From Deltaproteobacteria bacterium (lineage in GTDB: Bacteria > Desulfobacterota > Desulfobulbia > Desulfobulbales > Desulfurivibrionaceae): a DNA stretch of 64,000 nucleotides. The stretch spans positions 23,621 through 87,620 of the forward strand of contig JAJZRO010000011.1 of NCBI GenBank assembly GCA_021802645.1, read 5' to 3'. A model generated the notes under the pieces. The model was given only the letters and a program-made list of their open reading frames with translations. It was not told where the DNA came from and did no database searches. Below are positions 1 to 8,818 of this stretch, piece after piece. The position numbers and the translations under genes are program-made. Every line of letters begins with the position of its first letter. Positions within the stretch are counted from its first letter, which is position 1.

Positions 1-21
1 GCGCATCCGTTGCGATAACCA

Positions 22-60
22 GGGGCCTCTGCCAGCACGGTGGAGGCCCTTTTGTTTTTT
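22..60 (+). terminator. Rho-independent terminator
   Basis: A GGGCCTC/GAGGCCC stem (22-29 with 43-49) is followed by a T-rich run to base 60. It would end a transcript entering from left of the window; the gene it serves is not visible. Confidence 0.75.
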
Positions 61-120
61 GAACGGATCGGGAAGGCGTTGGACGCTGAAGGATGAGCGC
101 TGATAGCTATTGATTAGGGG

Positions 121-151
121 TTGACAAGCGGCGTAAAATTTACCATATAGT
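121..151 (+). promoter_or_regulatory. Sigma70-type promoter of tRNA-Met
   Basis: A perfect TTGACA (121-126) is followed 17 bases later by CATATA/TATAGT (144-151), ending 15 bases before the tRNA. This is a classical strong stable-RNA promoter layout. Confidence 0.75.
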
Positions 152-166
152 ACCGTCTCGCAGCAT

Positions 167-243
167 GGCGATGTAGCTCAGCTGGTCAGAGCATGCGGCT
201 CATATCCGCAGTGTCCGGGGTTCAAGTCCCTGCATCGCCACCA
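167..243 (+). tRNA. tRNA-Met (CAU), elongator type
   Basis: The acceptor stem pairs 167-173 with 233-239, the D stem is 176-179/189-192, the anticodon stem is 194-198/206-210 with CAU at 201-203, and the T stem is 216-220/228-232. CCA is encoded (241-243). The first pair is G-C and there is no run of three G-C pairs in the anticodon stem, so it is not the initiator. A CAU tRNA can also be the isoleucine-2 species read after lysidine modification; elongator Met is preferred from overall resemblance. Confidence 0.9.
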
Positions 244-280
244 GTTCATAATCCGGCAACCGCCGGTCGTTTTTAATAAA

Positions 281-315
281 AAAAGCCCGCCTCCTGCATC
301 AGGAAGCGGGCTTTT
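281..315. terminator. Bidirectional terminator between tRNA-Met and rhlE
   Basis: AAAAGCCCGC (281-290) pairs with GCGGGCTTTT (306-315) around a CTCCTGCATCAGGAA loop. A-tract and T-tract on the two sides let it stop both the tRNA transcript and the converging helicase transcript. Confidence 0.85.
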
Positions 316-357
316 GGCGTTTAGTGTTCCGGTTGGTCCGGGACAGGGGGCTTACGG

Positions 358-1557
358 TTATCGCCTGGCCGCCCCCATCCGCGGTTGACGCGGACGCTGG
401 CGTTGCGGGGCAGGCGCAGCCGGCAGCGAATCCGCGACCGATTGGTCGATGGCCACGTTCTCGCGGCGCATGGGTTTGCCCAGGGTTTTTTCGATCCGGC
501 TGATCATCGGCTTGTCCTCCTGACCGGCCAGGGTGAAGGCGGTACCGTTCTTGGCGGCGCGGCCGGTCCGCCCGGTGCGATGGATATACGCCTCGACGCT
601 GTCCGGCACGTCGTAGTTGATGACGTGCGAAATGGAAGAGACATCGATGCCGCGGGCCGCGATGTCGGTGGCCACCATAATTTTGAAGCGCCCCTCCCGA
701 AAGCCGTTCATCGCGGTCTGTCGTTGCGACTGGGAGAGGTTGCCCTGGAGCGAGGTGGCGCTATAGCCCGCCTTGCTGAGTTGGGTGGCCAGGTGGCGCG
801 CCTTGTGCTTGGTGCGGGTGAAAATGAGGGCCGCGGTCATCTTGTTCGCCTGCATGATTGCCTTCAGCGCGGCGGCCTTGTGCGGCTGCTCCACCGGAAA
901 GAGCACGTGGGCGATGGTGGCGGTCGGCACACTGTTGGCAACCTGCACGGTAGTTGGCTCGCACAGCACCTCTTCGGCCAGGCGCCGCAACTCCTGGGGC
1001 ATGGTGGCGGAAAAGAGCATGGTCTGCCGTTCCTTGGGCAACTGGCGCAGGATCTGGCGGATGGTCGGCAGAAAGCCCATGTCGAACATGTGGTCTGCCT
1101 CGTCGAGCACCAGATGAGTGATTCCCGCCAGGCTCACTGCCTTTTCCCGGAGATGATCGAGTAGACGGCCAGGGCAGGCGACGACGATATCGACGCCGCT
1201 GCGGAAGGCCCGCACCTGCCCGAATTTGCCGACGCCGCCATAGACGCTGACGCTGCGGAGTCCCGTGTTTTTGCCGAGTTTGCCGATATCGGCGTGGATC
1301 TGCTCGGCCAGTTCACGGGTGGGGGCGATGATCAGCGCCCGCGGCTTGTTGCCGCGCTGGCCGGCCAGCAGGTGATGCAGAAGGGGCAGCAGGAAGGCCG
1401 CCGTCTTGCCGGTGCCGGTCTGGGCCAGGCCCAGCAGGTCACGACCGGTCAAGGCCACGGGAATTGCCTGCTCCTGAATGGGCGAGGGTGTCTGGTAGCC
1501 ACACGCCGCGATATTCACGGTAAGTTGTGGGGTCAGGTTGAATTCGTTGAATTGCAT
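358..1557 (-). CDS. rhlE: DEAD-box ATP-dependent RNA helicase, RhlE-like
   Basis: This 399-residue protein has the full DEAD-box core and unwinds RNA duplexes in the cytoplasm, typically in ribosome assembly, RNA turnover or cold adaptation. Visible motifs are AQTGTGKT at 45-52 (Walker A), PTRELA near 79-84, DEAD at 152-155, SAT at 183-185, and HRTGRTGR at 326-333. The C-terminus is a short basic, proline-rich tail, as in RhlE proteins. It lies downstream of an RRM protein on the same strand, an arrangement often seen for cold-inducible RNA remodelling genes. The start ATG at 1557 follows an AAGGAGA-type ribosome binding site. RhlE versus another DEAD-box subfamily is a judgement from length and motifs. 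Confidence 0.93.
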   Translation of the reverse strand: MQFNEFNLTPQLTVNIAACGYQTPSPIQEQAIPVALTGRDLLGLAQTGTGKTAAFLLPLLHHLLAGQRGNKPRALIIAPTRELAEQIHADIGKLGKNTGLRSVSVYGGVGKFGQVRAFRSGVDIVVACPGRLLDHLREKAVSLAGITHLVLDEADHMFDMGFLPTIRQILRQLPKERQTMLFSATMPQELRRLAEEVLCEPTTVQVANSVPTATIAHVLFPVEQPHKAAALKAIMQANKMTAALIFTRTKHKARHLATQLSKAGYSATSLQGNLSQSQRQTAMNGFREGRFKIMVATDIAARGIDVSSISHVINYDVPDSVEAYIHRTGRTGRAAKNGTAFTLAGQEDKPMISRIEKTLGKPMRRENVAIDQSVADSLPAAPAPQRQRPRQPRMGAARR

Positions 1558-1747
1558 GGTGTTGCTTCTCCTTAAATCTCTCGGCGGGCGCAGTTTGACG
1601 CCCGCCAGTTGCCGCGCCGTTCGTTGACGGTCAACGGATGGTGTTTTGGGGTTGGGACCACGAAACGGTCTTTACCGCAGCGGATTCGAAGGTTGTGTCT
1701 GGGGTTATTCAGGGCATAGCGGGGCTGCGGTAGGACAGGGCAGGCCG

Positions 1748-1784
1748 CCGGCAAACATACTCCGCGAAAGGAGTCATTTGCCGG
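1748..1784 (-). promoter_or_regulatory. Two-tier hairpin in the rhlE 5' region
   Basis: CCGGCAAA (1748-1755) pairs with TTTGCCGG (1777-1784), and inside it ACTCC (1759-1763) pairs with GGAGT (1770-1774) around a GCGAAA loop. No T-run follows on either strand, so it is not a standard terminator. It sits between the RRM gene and rhlE and could be an RNA thermometer, processing site or attenuator; the function is unknown. Confidence 0.5.
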
Positions 1785-1807
1785 GGCGGGTACGTGTCGT
1801 TCGGTGG

Positions 1808-2074
1808 CTACCAGCGGCGGGGCTTGGACTTGGTCTGCGGGCGGGCCTCATTGACCACCAAAGCCCGGTTGCCAACGGTCTTGCCGTTCAGTTCTTCCAT
1901 GGCCTTGTGGCCTTCGGGCCGGGAGGACATCTCCACGAAGCCGAAGCCCTTGGACTGCCCGCTGTACTGGTCGCTGAGAATTTTGACGCTCATGACCGTG
2001 CCGCAGGCGCCGAACAGCTCTTTGAGTTCCGTTTCGGTAGTGCTGTAGGCTAGGTTGCCGACATAGAGTTTCAT
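1808..2074 (-). CDS. RNA-binding protein, single RRM domain
   Basis: The 88-residue protein is one RNA recognition motif, with RNP2 (LYVGNL, 3-8) and RNP1 (KGFGFVEM, 42-49) both intact and a short basic tail ending in KPRRW. Such small RRM proteins bind single-stranded RNA and are often cold-inducible in bacteria. The ATG at 2074 is preceded by AAGGAGA, which fixes the start. About 210 bases separate it from the upstream gene and 250 from rhlE downstream, leaving room for long structured leaders; co-expression with the helicase is inferred from order only. Confidence 0.92.
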   Translation of the reverse strand: MKLYVGNLAYSTTETELKELFGACGTVMSVKILSDQYSGQSKGFGFVEMSSRPEGHKAMEELNGKTVGNRALVVNEARPQTKSKPRRW

Positions 2075-2285
2075 GCTGCTTTCTCCTTGGGTAAAGGTAA
2101 GTGGTCAGCAGAAACTTCAACGGTGGTTCAGATCTAGAGGGCGGGTTCAGCGCGCGGGAGAAATGAAGGGGCGTTAAGGAATATGCTCAACACTCGGTGG
2201 GATAGTAGCCCCTAACATAAACCATGCCTGCTGGTTTGGCAAGGGCTATTTTGAAGAGACTGCGGCAGGCGGCCTGCGGTGCGGG

Positions 2286-2660
2286 TCAGATGTCGTCGTC
2301 ATCTTCGTCCCCGAACTCCTCTTCTTCGCCCGGCTCGTCGTCGCCCTCCTCGCCTTCGTCGCTGACATCCTCGCCGGCTTCTTCGCCTTCGTCACCCTCT
2401 TCCAGTTCCTCCTCGGGTCCGGAACGGAGGGCTTCCTCGTCTTCCTCCAGGGACGACGTCGCCTTGCGGATTTTCGTCGGCGGCAGGATGATGGCCGTGA
2501 TCTTTTCTACCTCCTGCCGGATCAGGGGGTCGGCAAGGCAGGTCTGACAGTCGGCAATATGGTTTTCCAAAAACAGCACCATGCGGGCCGGGGCCATGGC
2601 CTCGTCCAGCACTTGGGCGTACCAGTTTTTCACAAGCCTTTGTAAGCGCTCGCACTCCAT
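2286..2660 (-). CDS. Acidic protein with HxxxCxxC motif, function unknown
   Basis: The 124-residue product has an N-terminal helical part with H34, C38 and C41 in an H-x3-C-x2-C arrangement, like zinc-binding anti-sigma (ZAS) modules, and a C-terminal half (about 72-124) made almost only of Glu, Asp, Gly and Ser. No membrane segment is visible, so it is not a typical membrane anti-sigma factor. The acidic tail could interact with basic proteins or metals. It is the first gene of the minus-strand set that continues with the RRM protein and rhlE. Function is not recognised; the coding call rests on codon use and the motif. Confidence 0.7.
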   Translation of the reverse strand: MECERLQRLVKNWYAQVLDEAMAPARMVLFLENHIADCQTCLADPLIRQEVEKITAIILPPTKIRKATSSLEEDEEALRSGPEEELEEGDEGEEAGEDVSDEGEEGDDEPGEEEEFGDEDDDDI

Positions 2661-2816
2661 GGGGATATGACTCCTTGGTGTTTCGGTTATTGCATGCGCG
2701 TGGTCGGGAAACCCGACTGGTTGTACCCTATTTTGGGACGGCTGCCCAGCCTTTCAAAAAAATATTCCGGAAATCGTTGCCGCCAGCCTGTTAAAAAATT
2801 AAGGTAGGGGGCAAAC

Positions 2817-2914
2817 GGAAGTGGAAAGGGCACTGGTGGCCCTCCCGGACTTCAAATCCGGTGCACCGGGTGAAGAGCCTGGTGGGTGGGTTCGATTCCC
2901 ATGCACTTCCGCCA
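2817..2914 (+). tRNA. selC: Selenocysteine tRNA (UCA anticodon)
   Basis: The 98-base gene has a GGAAGTG/CACTTCC acceptor stem (2817-2823/2904-2910), G discriminator and encoded CCA (2912-2914). The anticodon stem is 2845-2849/2857-2861 with UCA at 2852-2854, and a long variable arm pairs 2864-2870 with 2878-2884. Size, anticodon and long variable arm are diagnostic of tRNA-Sec, which reads UGA at SECIS-marked codons. The window also holds a matching selenoprotein gene (fdhA). The gene converges on glyQ with a 14-base gap, occupying the place where glyS is usually found. Confidence 0.96.
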
Positions 2915-2928
2915 TCCCCTTTTGGGCA

Positions 2929-3807
<879 letters not shown>

Positions 3808-4183
3808 AGCGGTGCCCCTTGGTTGATAATGTAGCGCAAGAATATAAGAAGAAAGGGGGGTGTCAAGGGGTTTTTGCGGAGCGACCGCAGGGGTTGATGT
3901 TTTCCGTTTTCGCTAAAGCGAAAAAGCCGAGAGATGGCCATCCAATGCGCGTGTAAAAAAAATTGTATTTTTCTGAGATGAAGTTCAGTTTTTTGTAGAC
4001 AGACCGATGAGAGTGCGGTATCAGAATATAACTTCCTGTATTTGCTTATAAATATTTAAGCAAATGCTTAACTGTGGTCCAGGGGATGGGCCACCAGGAA
4101 GAAATGGCACGAAACCCGTGTCGTGGAGCGGGGTTGCGGAAGGTGGCCCCAATGAAACACTTCAAGCATAAGGAGAAAGAGGG
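3808..4183. other. AT-rich intergenic region with inverted repeat
   Basis: This 376-base divergent region between glyQ and the porin gene shows no coding potential. It is clearly AT-richer than the flanks. TTTGCTTA (4041-4048) pairs with TAAGCAAA (4057-4064) around 8 bases, about 120 bases before the porin start, and may be an operator or part of a structured leader. I cannot place promoter boxes with confidence. Confidence 0.5.
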
Positions 4184-5773
4184 ATGCTGAAAAAAATTTC
4201 CGTACTGGCGTTCGCCGGCTTGCTTGCCCTGCCGGCGGTCGCATCCGCCGGTGCCGGCGGCGCTGCTTCCAACCTCGACGCCCAGATCGCCGACCTGACG
4301 AGGCAGCTTGAGGCGCTGAAGGCTCAGATGGGCCAGATGAAGAAGGATCAGGACGCGAACAATGCGAAGGTTGCCTCCTTCGATGAGCGCGCCGAGAATT
4401 GGGACCTGGCCTCCCGTATTCAGCTCTCCGGCGACTTCCGTTCGCGGGTTGATTACTACCGGGCCAACACCGAGGCATATATGCCGTTTTTCGTGCCTGC
4501 GGGCACGCCGGGTTCCACCGCTGTAGCGGCTCTGACCCCGTTTGGTTATGCCAGCAACACTGGCGGTTATCAAGCGCCGGCGGCTGTCTACGACAACAAG
4601 TCGATGTTCACCAATCGCTTCCGGCTGGATATGCGGGCCAAGGCCTTGGAGAACGTGGAATTCAAAGGCCGCTTGGCCATGTATAAAGCATGGGGCATGC
4701 AATCTACCCCGGGCACCGACGGCTTGGGCTCACCTCTTGGCGGGATGCCGCTCTTTGACGGCAACACCACCCGGACCCCCAACGACAGCGCCCTCTATGT
4801 GGATCGCGCCTTTGTCAACTGGAACAATATCGGCGGCTCGCCGATCTGGTTCTCCATCGGCCGCCGGCCCACCACCGATGGTCCGCCCAACCAGTTGCGC
4901 ATGGGCATGGATGAGCGCATGGCCACCCCCACCGCCTATATGGACTGGCCATTTGACGGCATCTCCGTGGGCTATGCCTACCAGAGCCTCTTTGGCATGA
5001 CCGATGCCCCGGGCCGCGTACGCATCTGCTACGGTCGTGGTTTTGAGGCCGGCCTGCAGCAGAAAGACACCGGCATCAACGACACCGATTTTATCGGGGT
5101 GAGCTGGGATATCTACAAGAAGGGCAGCCGCTTCTTCTACCTCCAGTCCTTCGTGGCCATGGATGTCTTCAACTTCCCGGCATTCAGCGACGCCAACACC
5201 AATGCCTTTTATTCGGCGGCGTTGGGCGGCAGAAAGAATGTCGGCAATGTCTACCACACCTCTGGCGTCTATGAGGACAAGTTCCAGAACCTGAACTACT
5301 TCATCTCCGGTGCCTGGAGCCGCGCCGAACCGAACGACGCAACGGGCATGTTTAATGATCCCATGTCACCCACCCTCAATACGCATACTGAAGATGGCTA
5401 TGCCGTGCATCTGGGTGCGCGCTATGACTTCGCCAACACCCCGTTCAAACTTGGCGCTGAGTACAACCATGGTTCCAAGTACTGGATCGCCATGACCCCG
5501 GGTCATGACGACCTCTACGAGTCCAAGCTGGCCACCCGCGGTAATGTTTACGAGGTCTATGGCATCTACGACATTCCGGGCGGCGAGAAGATCTCCAAGT
5601 TCGGTAAGGCCTTCATCCGCCTGGGCTACCAGCATTACGACTATGACTACACCGGTTCCGGCGACTGGAACATGATGCCGGTGGATATTGATCAGACTTC
5701 AACCGCTCTGCTGATGTCTGCACCGATTAAGAAGGCCGACCAGGTCTACATGACCTTCGAGGCTGCGTTCTAA
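4184..5773 (+). CDS. DUF3373-type outer-membrane porin
   Basis: The 529-residue precursor has a signal peptide (about 1-22, ending VASA), a coiled-coil stretch (about 30-58, heptads with LDAQIADLTRQLEALKAQM) that may contact peptidoglycan, then a long beta-rich region ending in Phe (EAAF), as outer-membrane barrels do. The order coiled coil then barrel fits the DUF3373 family common in Desulfobacterota and Geobacter. It probably lets small solutes pass the outer membrane; the substrate is unknown. The gene is monocistronic, with a long AT-rich leader region and a strong terminator directly after it, which suggests abundant expression. AAGGAGAAAGAGGG precedes the ATG. Confidence 0.88.
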   Translation: MLKKISVLAFAGLLALPAVASAGAGGAASNLDAQIADLTRQLEALKAQMGQMKKDQDANNAKVASFDERAENWDLASRIQLSGDFRSRVDYYRANTEAYMPFFVPAGTPGSTAVAALTPFGYASNTGGYQAPAAVYDNKSMFTNRFRLDMRAKALENVEFKGRLAMYKAWGMQSTPGTDGLGSPLGGMPLFDGNTTRTPNDSALYVDRAFVNWNNIGGSPIWFSIGRRPTTDGPPNQLRMGMDERMATPTAYMDWPFDGISVGYAYQSLFGMTDAPGRVRICYGRGFEAGLQQKDTGINDTDFIGVSWDIYKKGSRFFYLQSFVAMDVFNFPAFSDANTNAFYSAALGGRKNVGNVYHTSGVYEDKFQNLNYFISGAWSRAEPNDATGMFNDPMSPTLNTHTEDGYAVHLGARYDFANTPFKLGAEYNHGSKYWIAMTPGHDDLYESKLATRGNVYEVYGIYDIPGGEKISKFGKAFIRLGYQHYDYDYTGSGDWNMMPVDIDQTSTALLMSAPIKKADQVYMTFEAAF

Positions 5774-5805
5774 GGAACAAAGCAGTTCGTTTTTCTTGCA
5801 GTTGC

Positions 5806-5840
5806 AAGAGGGAAGGGCCAACGCCCTTCCCTCTTTTTTT
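5806..5840 (+). terminator. Rho-independent terminator of the porin gene
   Basis: AAGAGGGAAGGGC (5806-5818) pairs perfectly with GCCCTTCCCTCTT (5823-5835) and runs into seven T. It lies 33 bases after the porin stop. Confidence 0.92.
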
Positions 5841-6001
5841 GTCCTCGCAACAGGCCGAGGATTCAGATGGTCATGCCGCGCAGGATGCATGAGGCGTTGC
5901 CTCGCAAGCCAAGGCAGAAGATGCAGGGAGTGAGGAGGGGAAGCGGTCGAACTCTTTCCGGAAAGGGCTCTTGCCGCGGGGCAAGGGTGGTGCAGGGGCG
6001 G

Positions 6002-6226
6002 TCAGTTCAGAAGGTCTTTTTTCATCCGTTCAAACTCCTCCTGGCTGATTTCTCCCCTGGCGTAGCGCTTCTTGAGGATATCCAGGGCGGATTCCTGGCC
6101 CTGGCCGTCACGCCGTCGCCCGAAGAGCAGCAAGAGTACTACGACTACGAGGAGTATCAGGTAGAAAGGCATCATGAGCGGGAACATTCCCCAACCACCG
6201 CCCCACCAGTAATGTCCAGGCATCAT
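6002..6226 (-). CDS. SHOCT domain membrane protein
   Basis: The 74-residue protein has a Gly/Trp/Met-rich N-terminus, one transmembrane segment (about 19-37) followed by a basic GRRR stop-transfer, and a C-terminal SHOCT domain (about 47-74, ALDILKKRYARGEISQEEF). SHOCT modules are short helical oligomerisation or binding domains; single-TM SHOCT proteins are common in anaerobes and have no established function. The gene follows the AT-rich two-gene insert on the same strand but has host-like base composition. Confidence 0.85.
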   Translation of the reverse strand: MMPGHYWWGGGWGMFPLMMPFYLILLVVVVLLLLFGRRRDGQGQESALDILKKRYARGEISQEEFERMKKDLLN

Positions 6227-6248
6227 GGGTTCTCTTCTTGTTTCTTCG

Positions 6249-6437
6249 TTATCGCTTTTCTTCGGTCGAATCTTCTGATGGTGGGTCAGGCCAGGGCTTT
6301 GGCCTTTGCATTTTTTCAGTTATATTCTCGCGGTTGATGGATCTGTCACAGCCGCCGTAGTCTCGTCTGACGAGAGAGTCATAATGCGATTCTTCCGATT
6401 TTTTGTTTACGTTTTGATCGTTGTTTTTTTTGCTCAT
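6249..6437 (-). CDS. Small polar protein, partner of SLATT-like gene
   Basis: The 62-residue product is highly charged, with no hydrophobic segment, a single Cys (about 30) and a proline-rich C-terminus (RPKPWPDPPSEDS). It starts at an ATG with a strong AAGGAGAT site 12 bases after the SLATT-like gene ends, so the two are very likely one operon. Like its partner it is AT-rich compared with the flanking genes, which points to joint acquisition. No family is recognised. The strong ribosome binding site and the tight spacing are the evidence that it is real. Confidence 0.6.
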   Translation of the reverse strand: MSKKNNDQNVNKKSEESHYDSLVRRDYGGCDRSINRENITEKMQRPKPWPDPPSEDSTEEKR

Positions 6438-6449
6438 ATGATCTCCTTG

Positions 6450-6920
6450 CTATAAGCCTCGTGACTTTAGAACGTTTTCGCTGCACACAAGAAGCAATTT
6501 TTGATCGTTGGGTAGATTGGTTTCTTTTTGGCTGAGGTTGTTTTCCTCATTTTTTATACGCTTTAGTTCTTTTTTGATTTTATTTTCATCTTTTATGCCA
6601 TTTTTTACATCTATCCAAAGCAACTCATAATCATTTTTTATTCGAGTCCATTTCTCTGTCAAATACCCCATGCTTTCAATCATTTTGGACCAGTTTAAAA
6701 TAGGAAGGGCTATGGCGACCAGAGCAGAAATAGATGAAAGAATTTTCCAAATTAACTCATATTGGCTCCAGAAACCCCAACTCGCTACAGTCCCTGAGGC
6801 CATAGCTGCCAAAAAAATTTTTGTCCACTGTTCTCGGGTGTAATACCTATTGCTGAGGCTTTGCCAATATCTTTGGTTCATCTCAGCATCTAGCATAGAT
6901 TCCCAGATTATTTTTCTCAT
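6450..6920 (-). CDS. SLATT-like two-TM membrane protein
   Basis: The 156-residue protein has a short N-terminal helix rich in aromatic residues (NQRYWQSLSNRYYTREQW, 15-32), two closely spaced transmembrane segments (about 33-50 and 56-76), and a long cytoplasmic coiled-coil-like tail (83-130). This plan resembles SLATT-type membrane effectors, which are known from nucleotide-signal defence systems, but I see no adjacent cyclase or sensor gene. It begins 28 bases after gap and could be read from the gap promoter; AGGAAAG precedes the ATG. Base composition is strikingly AT-rich, indicating transfer. Family assignment is tentative. Confidence 0.7.
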   Translation of the reverse strand: MRKIIWESMLDAEMNQRYWQSLSNRYYTREQWTKIFLAAMASGTVASWGFWSQYELIWKILSSISALVAIALPILNWSKMIESMGYLTEKWTRIKNDYELLWIDVKNGIKDENKIKKELKRIKNEENNLSQKETNLPNDQKLLLVCSENVLKSRGL

Positions 6921-6948
6921 ATTTCTTTCCTGAACTTCTTATTACAAC

Positions 6949-7953
6949 TTACAGCGCCTTCTGGCTGTCCATGAGCATGATGAGGTCGAGCACCCGGTTG
7001 GAGTAGCCCCATTCGTTGTCGTACCAGGAGAGAATTTTGACCGACGAGCCGATTACCTTGGTGGACTGGGCATCCACCACCGAGGAGTGCGGGTTGCCCT
7101 GGTAGTCGATGGAAACCAGCGGCTCCTCGGAGTAGCCGAGGAAGCGGTTGGCCGCCTCCTTGAGCGCGCCATTCACCTCGGGCACCGAGGTCTCCTTTTC
7201 CACCTCCATCACCACATCCACCAGCGAGACATTGGGGGTCGGCACCCGCACTGCCAGGCCGTCGAACTTGCCCTTCAGGGCCGGCAGCACCAGGGCGACC
7301 GCCGCGGCGGCGCCGGTCTTGGTGGGGATCATGGAAAGGGCCGCGGCCCGGGCGCGCCTGAGATCGTTGTGCGGGAAATCGAGGATGCGCTGGTCGTTGG
7401 TGTAGGAATGCACCGTGGTCATGAGGCCGGTCTTGATACCGAAGCGGTCGAGGATCACCTTGGCCACCGGCGCCAGGCAATTGGTGGTGCAGGAGGCATT
7501 GGAGACGATGTGATCCTCCAGCGGGTCGTAGTCGTCCTCGTTGACCCCCATGACGATGGTCTTGACCTTGCCCTTGGCCGGGGCGGAGATCACCACCTTC
7601 TTGGCCCCGGCGTCCAGGTGGGCCTGGGCCTTCTCGTCGGTGGTGAAGAGGCCGGTGGATTCGATGACGTAGTCCACCCCCAGATCGCCCCAAGGGATGT
7701 CCGCCGGGTTGCGGTGGCTGGTGATCTTCACCTTCTGGCCCTCCACGGTGAGGTCGGCCTCGCCGGCGGTCACCTCCTTGCCGTAGGGTCCCATCACCGA
7801 GTCGTACTTGAGCAGGTGGGCCAGGGTGGCCGGGTTGGTGAGGTCGTTGATGGCGACGATCTCCAGCTCCTTGAAGGTGGCGTCCTTGTCGATGGCACGG
7901 AAGATATTGCGGCCGATGCGGCCAAAGCCGTTGATTCCGATGCGGATGGTCAT
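6949..7953 (-). CDS. gap: Type I glyceraldehyde-3-phosphate dehydrogenase
   Basis: The 334-residue enzyme catalyses NAD(P)-dependent oxidative phosphorylation of glyceraldehyde 3-phosphate in glycolysis/gluconeogenesis. The Rossmann motif GINGFGRIGR is at 6-15 and the catalytic cysteine is C155 in SNASCTTNC (151-159). N40-D-L after the second strand is typical of NAD-binding forms. The length is normal. A GGAGGATC-type site precedes the ATG at 7953. No terminator is visible before the SLATT-like gene that follows. Confidence 0.97.
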   Translation of the reverse strand: MTIRIGINGFGRIGRNIFRAIDKDATFKELEIVAINDLTNPATLAHLLKYDSVMGPYGKEVTAGEADLTVEGQKVKITSHRNPADIPWGDLGVDYVIESTGLFTTDEKAQAHLDAGAKKVVISAPAKGKVKTIVMGVNEDDYDPLEDHIVSNASCTTNCLAPVAKVILDRFGIKTGLMTTVHSYTNDQRILDFPHNDLRRARAAALSMIPTKTGAAAAVALVLPALKGKFDGLAVRVPTPNVSLVDVVMEVEKETSVPEVNGALKEAANRFLGYSEEPLVSIDYQGNPHSSVVDAQSTKVIGSSVKILSWYDNEWGYSNRVLDLIMLMDSQKAL

Positions 7954-7993
7954 GGCGATCCTCCTCGTGGTAGCGGGGTTTCCCCCGGCAGTT

Positions 7994-8818
7994 TCAGGCG
8001 GTCAGGGCGGATGCGGCGTGGCGGCGGTGGCGGAGCATTCCTTCCAGTTGATGGATGTGGCGGTGCGCCTCTTCGCAGGCGGGGTTCACGGTCAGGGCCT
8101 GACGGTAGGCGGCCTGCGCCTCCTGATGCCAGTCACCGGCGCGATAGCTGCGGGCGGCGAGGCAGTAGGCCTGGTCGGCACCTTCCGGGAACATATCCGT
8201 GAGCAGGCGGATGAGCGGTTCGGACCAAAGCTGCTCCACCAGGCCCGGGTTTTCGATGAGATAGCGAACCAGCAGGGCGTTTTCCCGCTGGTCGATGAGC
8301 AGGGTACGCATGAGCAGGCTGGCCCGCTGGAACATGAAGCTGAGGCTCTCCATCTGGTGGCCGATCTCGTCACGGGTGCGGGCCATGAAGCGCTGGCATT
8401 CGTCGCCGCAAAACTTCACGGAATGGGCATCGCTCCGTTTTCGCATCGCCTCGGCCAGGGGGCCGTAATACTGGAGCATGTAGGTGTTTTCTTTGAGCTT
8501 CATCGCCTCATGGAAGATGGAGCCGATGACCCAGTCCAACAGGCTGCCGCTCAGGTCTTCTTTCGGGTCGCTGTCGCGCCAGAGCTCGTGGCAGCGGTCC
8601 TTCAAGAGCCAGAGGTGGCCGCGGTGCGATTCGCTGCCGACCAGGGCGTCGAGGTCGGCAAAGGCGACCCGGCCGGAGGTGGCGTAGGCCTCGTGGATGG
8701 CGAGGAAGCAGCCGAGGGTGGCGCCAAACCCCTTGAACATGTTCTTGACGAACAGGTGGCGGCGTTCCTCAAACCAGCGGTTGCGACTGGGCGAGCCAGC
8801 GGGGGCCGGATTCGTCAT
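7994..8818 (-). CDS. Conserved protein with TPR-like C-terminus, coupled to glgA
   Basis: The 274-residue protein starts inside the glgA stop codon (ATGA overlap at 8815-8818), so it is translationally coupled to glycogen synthase. The first 190 residues are mainly helical without a recognised domain and contain a single Cys pair near 135-140 (KFCGDECQRF). The C-terminal part (about 210-262) looks like one or two TPR repeats (AYCLAARSYRAGDWHQEAQ). Coupling suggests a role linked to glycogen or storage carbon, but this is inference from position only. Confidence 0.8.
   Translation of the reverse strand: MTNPAPAGSPSRNRWFEERRHLFVKNMFKGFGATLGCFLAIHEAYATSGRVAFADLDALVGSESHRGHLWLLKDRCHELWRDSDPKEDLSGSLLDWVIGSIFHEAMKLKENTYMLQYYGPLAEAMRKRSDAHSVKFCGDECQRFMARTRDEIGHQMESLSFMFQRASLLMRTLLIDQRENALLVRYLIENPGLVEQLWSEPLIRLLTDMFPEGADQAYCLAARSYRAGDWHQEAQAAYRQALTVNPACEEAHRHIHQLEGMLRHRRHAASALTA

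Noticed and set aside
167..243. Initiator tRNA-fMet
   Set aside because: The first base pair is G-C and the anticodon stem lacks three consecutive G-C pairs.
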